From the NCBI GenBank assembly GCA_022768545.1, contig JALELV010000098.1:1-64000 (forward strand): a stretch of DNA of 64,000 nt. The letters are read 5' to 3'. The stretch is from Oscillospiraceae bacterium (GTDB lineage Bacteria; Bacillota; Clostridia; Oscillospirales; Ruminococcaceae). The position numbers and the translations under genes are program-made. Every line of letters begins with the position of its first letter. The stretch's first letter is position 1. This document shows, one piece after another, positions 54,961-63,814 of this stretch. The notes under the pieces were generated by a model. It was not told where the DNA came from and searched no databases. It worked only from the letters and a program-made list of their open reading frames with translations.

Positions 54961-55001
54961 CCGCGCCCGGCGGGCGGCTCTGTGCCGGCTGCCGGGCGCG
55001 G
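54961..55001 (-). terminator. Terminator after the DUF1177 gene
   Basis: 11-bp GC-only stem (54961-54971 and 54991-55001), followed on the minus strand by CTTTTAGG. It lies 43 bp past the DUF1177 stop. Confidence 0.6.
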
Positions 55002-55043
55002 TCCTGCGCTGACCCAATATTTTCCGCCCGTACAGGACGGTTT

Positions 55044-55988
55044 TTATTCCGGACGCTTTCCCTGGGTCTGCAGATGGCTCAGAGAGCCGTAGAGCGTCAA
55101 AAGGCGGCGATACTCGTCTTCGTCGCAAAAGCTGCATTTGCCCGCTCCAAAGGCCTTGGCGGCCTCAATCATAAACCGCGCCGCCTTCTCCACATCCTCA
55201 AAGTGCGTGGCGCCGGAGGCACACCCCGGCACCGCCGACTGGGTGGTGACCGCCACGCCCACCACAGGGGCCTTTGTGGCGGTGGACGGCTGCAGGATGC
55301 TGTTTACATGGTAGATCCCGTTGCCGTAAGGGGTGATGTCCTGGGTGGTGAGGGGCAGCACACGGGGAAGCTCCCCGGTGGCGATCTCCAGAATGGTGAG
55401 CAGGTCCTCGCTCACCCGGAGGATATACCCCTCCCGGACGGTGGGTGTGATGGCTATGCCCCGCGCGTTGCAGATACGGTTGCCCTTGGTGGTGTCCACG
55501 CAGAGGATGGCGTCCAGCCCATCCGTCACCTCCTCCCGGTTCACCGCCGCCGTCTCCACAGGGGAATTCATAAAAGGAACCGGCTGATGGGGCGAGGTAG
55601 GCGCGTCCGGGCAAACATGGGTGGAGAGAAAAACGTCCCCCTCCAGCACATCGCCCTTGGCCGCCATGGACAAAAGCTCCGCCGCCGCGCTCAAAGCCGC
55701 CAGCGCCCCATCCCCGTCCGAGACAAAGCCCGTCACCTCCGGCCGGGCCCCTAGCCCGCCCAGCCGGCCCAAAAGGCCGATGGTGGGGGCGGTGCCGCCG
55801 CGGGCCTTTCCGCTTTTTCCGGGGATCCTGACGCGTACCATATCGGTGGAACCCCCCGGGCCGCAGAGCGGATAGGTTTCCGCATCGGCTTCTGGAGCGA
55901 TCTTCCGCAGATAGTCAATCACCTTTTTCCCAGATGCCCTGGGGTCATCCAAAATGTCGTAGAGCTCCATCAAATGCTTCAGAACCAT
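55044..55988 (-). CDS. DUF1177 family protein
   Basis: 314 residues. Segments such as STHVCPDAPTSPHQPVPFM, CVDTTKGNRICNARGIAITP, TTQDITPYGNGIYHVNSIL and TKAPVVGVAVTTQSAVPGC match my memory of the DUF1177 family, found near amino-acid and amidohydrolase genes. The Cys, His and Asp residues in these motifs could bind metal. Function unknown. The start at 55988 (MVLKHLMELYDILDD) has AAAGGAGG nine bases ahead. The small XRE gene (56044) lies 55 bp upstream on the same strand and may regulate it. Confidence 0.78.
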   Translation of the reverse strand: MVLKHLMELYDILDDPRASGKKVIDYLRKIAPEADAETYPLCGPGGSTDMVRVRIPGKSGKARGGTAPTIGLLGRLGGLGARPEVTGFVSDGDGALAALSAAAELLSMAAKGDVLEGDVFLSTHVCPDAPTSPHQPVPFMNSPVETAAVNREEVTDGLDAILCVDTTKGNRICNARGIAITPTVREGYILRVSEDLLTILEIATGELPRVLPLTTQDITPYGNGIYHVNSILQPSTATKAPVVGVAVTTQSAVPGCASGATHFEDVEKAARFMIEAAKAFGAGKCSFCDEDEYRRLLTLYGSLSHLQTQGKRPE

Positions 55989-56043
55989 GTCATTTAGCCT
56001 CCTTTGTTTTTTGCCCTTTTCCGGGCTTCCGTTCTGGTCCGGC

Positions 56044-56262
56044 TCATCCCTTGTAGGGCGTCCGGACCAAGGTACGCCCCAAAAGGTAATCCATGCTGGT
56101 GTGGTAAAGTTCCGCCAGGCGGATGAGCAAATGCACCGGGATCTCCCTTTTTCCGGTTTCATAGTTGCTGTAAACCCTCTGATCGATTCCCAAAAACGCC
56201 GCCACTTCTTTCTGCGCAAGGTCCTGGTCTTCCCTCAGGTCCCGGAGCCTCGGATAGCACAT
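56044..56262 (-). CDS. Small XRE-family HTH protein
   Basis: 72 residues, almost only a helix-turn-helix: LREDQDLAQKEVAAFLGIDQRVYSNYETGKREIP. It is a DNA-binding regulator of the short phage-repressor type. The ATG at 56262 has GGAGG eight bases ahead; earlier in-frame ATGs lack one. It is divergent from the small HTH gene at 56311, and a palindrome lies between them. Confidence 0.82.
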   Translation of the reverse strand: MCYPRLRDLREDQDLAQKEVAAFLGIDQRVYSNYETGKREIPVHLLIRLAELYHTSMDYLLGRTLVRTPYKG

Positions 56263-56286
56263 GGATACCACCTCCATGCCCATCAT

Positions 56287-56312
56287 ATTTTACTATTGTT
56301 TGATAGTAAAAT
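56287..56312. promoter_or_regulatory. Palindromic operator between divergent HTH genes
   Basis: 10-bp perfect inverted repeat ATTTTACTAT / ATAGTAAAAT (56287-56296, 56303-56312) with a 6-nt spacer, covering the start of the plus-strand gene at 56311. The location suits a binding site for one or both HTH proteins. Confidence 0.6.
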
Positions 56313-56568
56313 GAGTTCCGAAAACCTTTCGGGGGGTGTTGAGCATGGGATATATCGAGCCAAAGCGCCATTTTCCCGGGCTTATTGCGACAAGGGTCTG
56401 TGTCTGCATCTGAAACAGGCAAGGGAGGCCTCCGGCCTCTCCCTGACGCAGTGGGCAGCCCTGTTCCAGGCGCCGGCCTGCGCCCTGCGAAGGCTGGAGG
56501 AAGGGCACCCAGACAAGCTGCTGCTCTCAGACCTTGCCCGCCTTTTCCCTCTGCTCCCGTCGCTTTAA
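56311..56568 (+). CDS. Small HTH-like protein
   Basis: Up to 85 residues; a helix-turn-helix is visible in the second half (LHLKQAREASGLSLTQWAALFQAPACALRRLEEG). The ATG at 56311 is in the operator palindrome and has no ribosome site. The true start may be internal, or the message leaderless. No promoter was identified. A strong terminator follows at 56569. It pairs divergently with the XRE gene at 56044; which of them binds the palindrome is open. Confidence 0.5.
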   Translation: MSSENLSGGVEHGIYRAKAPFSRAYCDKGLCLHLKQAREASGLSLTQWAALFQAPACALRRLEEGHPDKLLLSDLARLFPLLPSL

Positions 56569-56612
56569 AAAAGGGCCCCTTCCGGAAAGCCTTTGCCGGA
56601 AGGGGCCCTTTT
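56569..56612. terminator. Bidirectional terminator
   Basis: 17-bp perfect stem (56569-56585 and 56596-56612) with A4/T4 ends, between the convergent small HTH gene and the hut operon end. Confidence 0.9.
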
Positions 56613-56626
56613 CAGGTGGTTTTATC

Positions 56627-57244
56627 TTATACCCGGACGGCGGCGAGCACCTTCTGCTCCCCGGCCACGGCCGCTTTTTCCAGCGCATCGGCTTTTTGGG
56701 CATACTCCGCTTTAAACGCTTCATCCTTCAGGGATGAGAGATTGATCCGCACATTGTAAAGGGCGCCCAAAGCGGCCGTGCGGCAGAGCATGGCCGCCAC
56801 CGCCGCGTCGGAGGCGGTGTTTGGGTTGCCCCGCTCTGCCGCCGCCTGGCAAAATTCCAGCAGGCCGCAGGCGGCCTCCGCCAGACGGTAGGGCACCAGA
56901 GCGGCCTCCCGGGTGGCAGCCTGAATGGCGGCGCTGCGGGCCTTTTTCTCCTCCTCCGAGGCTTTGGGCAGCCCAAACGCCGCCATCACCCGGTCAAAGG
57001 ACTCCGCGTCCTCGTCCACCGCCCGCAGCAGCGTCTCTCTGCGGCGCTCCATCTCCGCCGTCATGGCCTCCATCTCGGGCCAGGCCGCCTCGCAGCCCTT
57101 CTTGCCCACGGTGAGCCCCGCCACCATCTGCACCAGGGCGCAGCCCGCCGCCGCGCACAGGGCGGAAACGCTTCCGCCCCCGGGGGCGGGGCTGTCGGAA
57201 GCGGTCTTTGAAAGAAATTCCTTTACGCTCAGTTCGGTCAGCAT
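56627..57244 (-). CDS. fchA: Formiminotetrahydrofolate cyclodeaminase
   Basis: 205 residues of the FTCD_C (cyclodeaminase/cyclohydrolase) helical fold, with the conserved SPAPGGGSVSALCAAAGCALVQMVAGLT and NPNTASDAAVAA. It converts formimino-THF to methenyl-THF and ammonia, the step after FtcD. Here it is a separate protein, as usual in Clostridia, whereas animals fuse both. Last gene of the hut operon, 29 bp behind hutI. Confidence 0.92.
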   Translation of the reverse strand: MLTELSVKEFLSKTASDSPAPGGGSVSALCAAAGCALVQMVAGLTVGKKGCEAAWPEMEAMTAEMERRRETLLRAVDEDAESFDRVMAAFGLPKASEEEKKARSAAIQAATREAALVPYRLAEAACGLLEFCQAAAERGNPNTASDAAVAAMLCRTAALGALYNVRINLSSLKDEAFKAEYAQKADALEKAAVAGEQKVLAAVRV

Positions 57245-57273
57245 CTTAATCTGTCTCCTTGTCCGACGCGCTT

Positions 57274-58515
57274 TTACAGCACGATCTTTCCTTTTTTGAT
57301 CACCCTCTCCACCAGGTTCACCCCGGTGTGGTAGGGCAGATAATGCCGGGAGGGGCAGTCGATCACTGCGATATCCGCCTGTTTGCCGGGCTCAATGCTC
57401 CCAATGCGGTCCGCCAGCCCCAGAGCCGCCGCCCCGTTTAACGTGAGGGCGGTGATGGTCTCCTCCACCGACATGTGCATGTACAGGCAGCACAGCGCAA
57501 ACAGCAGGGGGACCGAGTTTGTATAGCAGCTGCCGGGGTTGTAGTCGCTGGCCACCGCCACGGCGCAGCCGGAGTCGATCATCCGGCGCGCGTCGGCGTA
57601 GGGCTCCCGCAGGCAGAAGGCCGTGGCGGGCAGCAGGGTAGCCACGGTGCCGCTTTGGGCCAGGTCCCGGATGCCCCTTTCGTCGGCGTGCAGCAGGTGG
57701 TCCGCCGAAACGGCGCCCAGCTCCGCCGCCAGGGAAGCGCCGCCCAGGGTGACCATCTCGTCGGCGTGGAGCTTGAGGGCAAAGCCCATCTCCCGGGCGG
57801 CCGTCAGCAGCCGGCGGGACTGTTCCACCGAAAAGACGCTTTTCTCGCAGAACACATCGCAGAAACGGGCGATGCCCTGCTCCTTCACCCGGGGCAACAC
57901 CTGCCGGATCATAAACTCTACATATTCGTCGGTGCGGCCTTTATATTCTTCCGGCACGGCGTGGGCCCCCAGGAAGGTGCTCACCACCTCCACCGGCTGG
58001 CTCCCGGAAAGGCGCTCCATCACCGCAAGCTGGCGCAGCTCGGTATCAAGGTCCAGCCCGTAGCCGCTTTTCCCCTCGGCGGTGGTGACGCCGAAACGCA
58101 GCATGGAGGCAAGGCGTTTTGCCCCCTCCCGCTCCAGCTCCTCCTCAGAGGCGGCCCGGGTTGGGCCCACGGTGGCGCCGATGCCGCCGCCTCGCTCCAT
58201 GATGCTCATGTAGCTCTCTCCCTGCAGCCTCCAGGAGAATTCCTCCGCCCGGTGCCCGGCAAAGATAAAATGGGTGTGGGAATCCACAAACCCCGGCAGC
58301 ACGGTGCGGCCGGAGCAGTCCAGCGTCTCGCACTGTCCCGCCAGGGGGGCGATGCGCTCCGTGGGACCCACCGCGGCGATGAGCCCATCCTCGATGAGCA
58401 CCGCGCCATCCGGGATGACCCCGATCTCCCGCATCTCTCTGCCCCGGAGAGCCCTGCGGCCCGACGCGGTGACAAGCTCCGACGCGTGGGTCAAAAGCAG
58501 CTTTTCCACCGCCAT
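57274..58515 (-). CDS. hutI: Imidazolonepropionase
   Basis: A 413-residue amidohydrolase with the first metal site DSHTHFIFAGHR, then KLHADE, SADHLLH and ASDYNPG. It opens imidazolone propionate to formiminoglutamate, step 3 of histidine degradation. Cytosolic, Zn or Fe dependent. It is 6 bp behind ftcD. Confidence 0.95.
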   Translation of the reverse strand: MAVEKLLLTHASELVTASGRRALRGREMREIGVIPDGAVLIEDGLIAAVGPTERIAPLAGQCETLDCSGRTVLPGFVDSHTHFIFAGHRAEEFSWRLQGESYMSIMERGGGIGATVGPTRAASEEELEREGAKRLASMLRFGVTTAEGKSGYGLDLDTELRQLAVMERLSGSQPVEVVSTFLGAHAVPEEYKGRTDEYVEFMIRQVLPRVKEQGIARFCDVFCEKSVFSVEQSRRLLTAAREMGFALKLHADEMVTLGGASLAAELGAVSADHLLHADERGIRDLAQSGTVATLLPATAFCLREPYADARRMIDSGCAVAVASDYNPGSCYTNSVPLLFALCCLYMHMSVEETITALTLNGAAALGLADRIGSIEPGKQADIAVIDCPSRHYLPYHTGVNLVERVIKKGKIVL

Positions 58516-58521
58516 CCCCCC

Positions 58522-59424
58522 TTATTCGGCAATGCGGTTTTCCAGGATCTGGTCCATGGAAAAGTTTTCGATCTGAAGATAGTACTCGGCGCAGTCGATG
58601 AGCGCCTTCTGGGGCACCAGGCCAATGACCTCGCTGCCCACCACATTCACCCCGTAGCGCCGCGCCTCCATAGCCACCATCTCAAAGGCGCTGTAGATAG
58701 ATGTCTTGGTGTAGTCGGTCAGGTTCATGGACACCTGCACGATGCCGCGGTCGGCCAGGGCCACTCCCATGGCCTTGCAGTAGCGCAGCCCTCCGCCGAT
58801 ATGCCGCACCTTCTTTGCGATGCGGTCGGCGATGGTCAGGTCGGAGGTGGCCAGGTTCACGTTGTAGGCGCACAGGGGCATACGGGCCCCCACGGCGGTG
58901 ACCCCCGCGGTGGGATGGGGCGCATCCTCACCGAAATCCGGCTTCCACTCGGGCAGCTTCATCTTTTCGGCCATCCCTTCAAACTGGCCCTTGCGCACAG
59001 AGGCAAGGTTCTCCCGGTTGGGCGCGCTGGCGGATTTTTCGTACAGGAATACGGGGATACCGTGCTCCTCCCAGGCCCGGCGGCCCACCTCTTTGGAGAG
59101 GGCCACGGCGTCCTCCGCCGTCACGTTTTTCACCGGGATGAAGGGCACCACATCGGTGGCCCCCATGCGGGGGTGCTGCCCCTGGTGGCGGGTCATGTCG
59201 ATGAGCTGCGCGGCGGTGCCCATGGCGTCCACCACGGCGTCAGCCAGCGGCTCGGGCTCTCCCACCGTGGTGACCACCAGGCGGTTGTGGTCCTCATCGC
59301 GGCTGTAGTCCAACAGCTTTACCCCGTCCCTGCCGCGGAAGCAGTCCAGGATCTTTTCGATCTTCTGCAGGTCGCGCCCCTCGCTGAAATTGGGCACACA
59401 TTCCATCATTCGGTTCATTGCCAT
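58522..59424 (-). CDS. ftcD: Glutamate formimidoyltransferase
   Basis: 300 residues, the FTCD N and middle domains only: ECVPNFSEGRD, DEDHNRLVVTTVGEP, DMTRHQGQHPRMGATDVVPFIP. It moves the formimino group from formiminoglutamate to tetrahydrofolate, leaving glutamate for fermentation. The cyclodeaminase is the separate fchA in the same operon. An ATG two codons later is possible. Confidence 0.95.
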   Translation of the reverse strand: MAMNRMMECVPNFSEGRDLQKIEKILDCFRGRDGVKLLDYSRDEDHNRLVVTTVGEPEPLADAVVDAMGTAAQLIDMTRHQGQHPRMGATDVVPFIPVKNVTAEDAVALSKEVGRRAWEEHGIPVFLYEKSASAPNRENLASVRKGQFEGMAEKMKLPEWKPDFGEDAPHPTAGVTAVGARMPLCAYNVNLATSDLTIADRIAKKVRHIGGGLRYCKAMGVALADRGIVQVSMNLTDYTKTSIYSAFEMVAMEARRYGVNVVGSEVIGLVPQKALIDCAEYYLQIENFSMDQILENRIAE

Positions 59425-59463
59425 CTTTTTCTCTCCTCTTTCCCCGGCGCGGGAGACGGGGCG

Positions 59464-61497
59464 TTATTTTACATATTTGTCGTACTGCTCCTCCACCAGA
59501 GCGTGGATCTTTTCCTCATCTGCCAGGAAGGGCAGGGTGATGTGGTTTTCGTCCCCCATGCCGTTGTAGGCCGCGGCGGTCTCCAGGGCGTTCTCGTTCC
59601 TGGCCCAGCTGCGGCGGGCCACACCGCCCATCACGTCCCAGGGCATGGCGGAGCGCAGGATCTCATCCACCCGCTCGCTGCCGTCCAGCACCATTCCGAA
59701 GCCGCCGTTGATCGCCCGGCCTATGCCCACGCCGCCGCCGTTGTGCAGCGCCACCAGGCTCATGCCGCGGGCGCAGTTGCCGGCGAACACATGGGTGGCC
59801 ATATCCGCCATGATGTTGCTGCCGTCCTTGATGTTGGAAGTCTCGCGGAAGGGAGAGTCGGTACCGCCGGTGTCGTGGTGGTCACGCCCCAGCATGATGG
59901 GGCCCACCTCGCCATCCCGAACCAGCTTGTTAAAGCGCAGGGCGATCTTCATACGGCCAAGGGCGTCCTGATAGAGAATGCGGGCCTGGGTGCCCACCAC
60001 CATCTTGTTCTTTTCGGCGTCCCGGATCCAGATATAATTGTCCCGATCCTGATAGCGGCGGTTCGGGTCGATGCACTCCATAGCGGCCAGGTCAGTCCGG
60101 TGCAGGTCCTCCGGCTTGCCGGAGAGGCAGACCCAGCGGAAGGGCCCGTAGCCGTAGTCAAACAGGCGCGGCCCCAAAATATCCTCCACATAGGAGGGGA
60201 AAATAAAGCCGTCCAGTTCGTCGTGGCCGTTTTTGCAGATCTCGGGCACGCCGGCATCAAAGACGGACTTCATGAAGCTGTTGCCGTAATCGAAGAAATA
60301 GGTGCCCGCCGCGGTGAGCTCCTGAATGAGACGGAAATGCTTTTTGAGGCTCTCGTCCACCATCTTCCGGAACCCGGCCTGGTCGGAGGCGAGCATGGCG
60401 GTACGCTCCTCAAAGGTGAGGCCCTGGGGACAGTATCCGCCCTCGTACACTGCATGGCAGGAGGTCTGGTCAGAGAGCAGGTCGATGTGGATCTTATGGT
60501 CCACCGCGTACTGCAGCAGATCCACAATGTTGCCGTGGAAGGCGATGGCGGCGCCCTTGCGCTCCTTCTGGAATCCGGCCGCCATGCGGAAGGCTTCCTC
60601 GGGGCTCTCCGCCACATGGCTCACCCAGCCCTGGTCGTAGCGGGTCTTGATGCGGGAGGAATCCACCTCCGCGATGATGCCCGCGCCGTTTAAGATCTGG
60701 GTGGCTTTCCCCTGGGCGCCGCTCATGCCGCCCAGGCCGGAGCTCACAAACAGCACGCCGGAAAGGTCCGCCCCATCGGGGAGGCCCAGCTTCAGCCGCC
60801 CGGCATTGAGGATGGTGGAATAGGTGCCGTGGACGATGCCCTGGGGCCCGATGTACATCCAGCCACCGGCGGTCATCTGGCCGTAGTTGGCAACCCCCAG
60901 GGCGATCCCCCGGTGCCAGTTCTCCTGGTCGTCAAACATTCCCACCATCAGGCCGTTGGTGATGATGACCCGGGGGGAATGGGGGAAGGACTGGAACAGC
61001 CCCAAAGGGTGCCCAGAGGCCACCACCAGGGTCTTGTGGTCATCCAGCTGCTCCAGATATTTTTTGATGAGCTGATACTGCATCCAGTTCTGGCACACCT
61101 GCCCGGTCTCACCGTAGGTGACCAGCTCATAGGGGTAGAGGGCGATCTCAAAGTCCAGGTTGTTGTCGATCATCACCTGGAAGGCCTTGCCCTCGATGCA
61201 GCGGCTCTTGTATTCGTCGATGGGCTTGCCCCAGATGCGCCCCTCCGGGCGGAAGCGGTAGCCGTAGATGCGCCCTCTGGTAAAAAGCTCCTCCAAAAAC
61301 TCGGGGATCAGCTCCTCCTGCCACTCCTCCGGAATGTAGCGCAGGGCGTTTTTAAGGGCAAGCTCCGTTTCCTCCTTCGAAAGGCGGAACTCCCGCTTGG
61401 GGGCCCGGCGGATGCCGGGGACAAAATCCTTTTTAGGGGGCAGCTCGCCATCCAGCCGGATGGTCATGGCCTGTGCGATCTCTTGATTTTTTAACAT
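59464..61497 (-). CDS. hutU: Urocanate hydratase
   Basis: 677 residues, the NAD+-dependent hydratase of the second step. GGMSGAQGKA (NAD-binding loop region), SLVALHNGGGVGIGRAINGG and TSCHAVYEGGYCPQG are characteristic. It is longer than the 555-residue proteobacterial form, matching the longer Firmicute/animal-type HutU. It lies between hutH and ftcD. Confidence 0.95.
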   Translation of the reverse strand: MLKNQEIAQAMTIRLDGELPPKKDFVPGIRRAPKREFRLSKEETELALKNALRYIPEEWQEELIPEFLEELFTRGRIYGYRFRPEGRIWGKPIDEYKSRCIEGKAFQVMIDNNLDFEIALYPYELVTYGETGQVCQNWMQYQLIKKYLEQLDDHKTLVVASGHPLGLFQSFPHSPRVIITNGLMVGMFDDQENWHRGIALGVANYGQMTAGGWMYIGPQGIVHGTYSTILNAGRLKLGLPDGADLSGVLFVSSGLGGMSGAQGKATQILNGAGIIAEVDSSRIKTRYDQGWVSHVAESPEEAFRMAAGFQKERKGAAIAFHGNIVDLLQYAVDHKIHIDLLSDQTSCHAVYEGGYCPQGLTFEERTAMLASDQAGFRKMVDESLKKHFRLIQELTAAGTYFFDYGNSFMKSVFDAGVPEICKNGHDELDGFIFPSYVEDILGPRLFDYGYGPFRWVCLSGKPEDLHRTDLAAMECIDPNRRYQDRDNYIWIRDAEKNKMVVGTQARILYQDALGRMKIALRFNKLVRDGEVGPIMLGRDHHDTGGTDSPFRETSNIKDGSNIMADMATHVFAGNCARGMSLVALHNGGGVGIGRAINGGFGMVLDGSERVDEILRSAMPWDVMGGVARRSWARNENALETAAAYNGMGDENHITLPFLADEEKIHALVEEQYDKYVK

Positions 61498-61530
61498 ACG
61501 GCGTCTCCTTTCCGTTTGATGCGGTCTTTT

Positions 61531-63057
61531 TTATTCCAGCTCTCCCGTCACAGCCTCCGCGGCCTTTACCACGGCGCCGGAACGGATGAGCCCGGCACAT
61601 CTGTGGATGTCGGGGTACATGATGCGGTCCTCTTCCACCGCGGGGGTTCCGCTGCGCACCAGCTCCCACACGGCCCTCCCCGCCGGGGAAAGCCCCTCCG
61701 GGCCCTGGAACTCAATGGCCTGGGCGGCGGTGAGCAGCTCAATGCCCAGGACGTTGGTGACGTTCTCAATGATCTTTCTGGCTTTGCGCGCGGCGGTCAT
61801 GCCCATACTCACGTGATCCTCCTGGTTGGCGGAGGAGGGGATGGAGTCCACACAGGCGGGGTGCGCCAGCACCTTGTTCTCCGAGACCAGGGCCGCGGCG
61901 GTGTACTGGGCGATCATGAAGCCGGAGTTGAGCCCGCCGTTTTTTACCAGAAAAGCCGGAAGCCCGCTGAGCTGGGGGTTCACCATGCGCTCAATGCGGC
62001 GCTCCGAAACGTTTGCGAGCTCCGCCGCCGCAATGCCCAGGACATCCAGCCCCATGGAGAGGTACTGCCCGTGGAAGTTTCCGCCGGAGATGGCGTCCCC
62101 GGTATCGGCAAAGATCAAGGGATTGTCGGTGACGGCGTTGATCTCCCGCTCCAAGATCCCCTTCACATAGCCGATGGTGTCACGGCTGGGGCCGTGGATC
62201 TGGGGGACGCAGCGCAGGCTGTAGGCGTCCTGCACCCGGATCTGCCCCTGGCGGGTGATGTGCTCGCTGCCCTCGATCAGACGCAGGATGTTGCGGGCCG
62301 TAGCCATCTGCCCCGGCTGGCGGCGGATCTCCTGGATCCGGGGGTCAAAAGCGTCCTTTATGCCGCACAAAGCCTCGGTGGTAAGGGCAGCTACCACGTC
62401 CGCCGCCTTCATGAGGTTCACAGCGTCGCACACCGCCAGGGAGCCCACGGCGGTCATGCACTGGGTGCCGTTGATGAGGGCCAGGCCCTCTTTGGAGGTG
62501 AGCTGCACCGGGGCGATCCCCGCCCTGCGCATGGCCTCTTCTCCGGGCATGCGCTCCCCTTTATACCAGGCCTCGCCTTTTCCGATGAGCACCAGGGTCA
62601 TGTGGGCCAGGGGCACCAGGTCTCCCGAAGCGCCCAGAGAACCCTGGGAGGGCACCACCGGGATCACACCCCGGTTGAGCATTTCTACAAGGGTCTCAAG
62701 AGTGGAGAGCCGGATACCGGAATACCCCTGGGACAGGGCGTTTACCCGCAGCAGCATCATGGCGCGAACCACTTCCTGCGGCAGGGGCTCGCCCACTCCG
62801 CAGGAATGGCTCATAATGAGGTTTTCCTGCAGGGTCTTTGCATCCTCCTCGGAGATGTGCACATCGCTGAACTTTCCAAAACCCGTGGTGAGGCCGTATA
62901 CCACCTTGCCCTCCCGGACACATTCCTCCACCAGCGCCCGGGAGCGCGCGATCCCATCCAGGGCCGCGGGGTCAATAACTGCCTCGGCACCTTCCCGCAC
63001 CGTACGGCAAAGCTGTTCCAGCGTCAGATCGCATCCGTTCAAAACCGTTTGTTCCAT
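61531..63057 (-). CDS. hutH: Histidine ammonia-lyase
   Basis: 508 residues. The internal Ala-Ser-Gly in GSLGASGDLVPLAHM forms the MIO cofactor, and GLTTGFGKF and SSANQEDHVSMG complete the active site. It removes ammonia from histidine to give urocanate. The ATG at 63057 has GCAGGAGG ahead; an earlier in-frame start at 63093 lacks one. First gene of the hut operon. Confidence 0.96.
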   Translation of the reverse strand: MEQTVLNGCDLTLEQLCRTVREGAEAVIDPAALDGIARSRALVEECVREGKVVYGLTTGFGKFSDVHISEEDAKTLQENLIMSHSCGVGEPLPQEVVRAMMLLRVNALSQGYSGIRLSTLETLVEMLNRGVIPVVPSQGSLGASGDLVPLAHMTLVLIGKGEAWYKGERMPGEEAMRRAGIAPVQLTSKEGLALINGTQCMTAVGSLAVCDAVNLMKAADVVAALTTEALCGIKDAFDPRIQEIRRQPGQMATARNILRLIEGSEHITRQGQIRVQDAYSLRCVPQIHGPSRDTIGYVKGILEREINAVTDNPLIFADTGDAISGGNFHGQYLSMGLDVLGIAAAELANVSERRIERMVNPQLSGLPAFLVKNGGLNSGFMIAQYTAAALVSENKVLAHPACVDSIPSSANQEDHVSMGMTAARKARKIIENVTNVLGIELLTAAQAIEFQGPEGLSPAGRAVWELVRSGTPAVEEDRIMYPDIHRCAGLIRSGAVVKAAEAVTGELE

Positions 63058-63123
63058 GCTTTTCCTCCTGCCGTCAAACCCGAAAAGCTTCACTTAGATA
63101 AAGGAGTACTTGACTGATTTGAC

Positions 63124-63184
63124 ATTGTGATAATTCGTTAAATTGGCTAAAAATATTCCGAAATTTCTTTTATTTTATCACAAT
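63124..63184. promoter_or_regulatory. Spaced inverted repeat in the hutH upstream region
   Basis: Perfect 10-bp inverted halves ATTGTGATAA (63124-63133) and TTATCACAAT (63175-63184), 41 bp apart, in an AT-rich gap between hutH and the divergent BlaI-type gene. A hut operator that acts by looping is a possible reading. A clear hut promoter was not identified. Confidence 0.4.
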
Positions 63185-63260
63185 ATTTACAACTCCGCAA
63201 CTGCGCCCGGGTTTTACCGGGCTCTTTTCTTTTTTCATCTTTTCTCTTTGCTCTGCGCGC

Positions 63261-63289
63261 TTGACAGCAGATCCATTTCGGGTTAGACT
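63261..63289 (+). promoter_or_regulatory. Promoter of the BlaI-type regulator gene
   Basis: TTGACA (63261-63266), a 17-bp spacer and TAGACT (63284-63289), 36 bp before the ATG. A small inverted repeat AGAC...GTCT (63285-63302) overlaps the -10 and could be an autoregulatory site. Confidence 0.7.
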
Positions 63290-63325
63290 AAATTTATCGT
63301 CTGATTTAAAAGGAGGGGATGCGGG

Positions 63326-63718
63326 ATGAAACGGGAAAAGCTGCCCAGCCGTTCGGAATACAAAGTGATGGAACTTCTCTGGAGCAGCCCCGGTATCACC
63401 GCCAGGGATGCGGCCAAAGCTGCGGAGAAAGCTTACGGCTGGAACAAAAACACCACCTACACCCTGCTGAAAAGCCTGGCGGAGAAGGGGATTCTGCGCC
63501 GGGAGGAGCCGGGGTTTTGCTGCCATCCCCTGCTCTCCAGGGAGGAAGCCCGGCGGCAGGAGGCCGACCGTCTGGCTTCCCTGCTGTTTGACGGGGACCG
63601 CGGCGCCCTGCTCGCCTTTCTGCTGCAGGAGGAAGCCGCAGGCCCCGCCGCCAAAGCAATGGGAGCCCCTTCGCAGACGCCCTTTTCCGCTCCCGCCCGG
63701 GGAAAGCGCCTGCACTGA
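63326..63718 (+). CDS. BlaI/MecI/CopY-family repressor
   Basis: 130 residues. The N-terminal winged helix (LPSRSEYKVMELLWSSPGITARDAAKAAE, NKNTTYTLLKSLAEKGIL) is the BlaI/MecI fold; the tail is Ala/Glu-rich and less conserved. Such repressors normally work with a BlaR1-type membrane sensor, and none is seen beside it here. ATG with AAAGGAGGGG. It lies divergent to hutH, so a role in hut control is conceivable. Confidence 0.88.
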   Translation: MKREKLPSRSEYKVMELLWSSPGITARDAAKAAEKAYGWNKNTTYTLLKSLAEKGILRREEPGFCCHPLLSREEARRQEADRLASLLFDGDRGALLAFLLQEEAAGPAAKAMGAPSQTPFSAPARGKRLH

Positions 63719-63744
63719 GGCCAGCTCTCCTCTATCCGGATAAA

Positions 63745-63786
63745 ACAAGCCGCCGGGGCGCTTCTGCTGCGCCGCCGGCGGCTTGT
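63745..63786. terminator. Terminator after the BlaI-type gene
   Basis: 12-bp outer stem (63745-63756 and 63775-63786) with additional inner pairing, followed by a T-rich stretch. It separates convergent genes. Confidence 0.75.
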
Positions 63787-63814
63787 TGCCTTTTCTTCCG
63801 CTCCGGTAGGGATA

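Noticed and set aside
57475-60693. A 1072-codon plus-strand frame over the hut genes
   Set aside because: Antisense to hutI, ftcD and hutU; composition typical of reverse-strand shadows.
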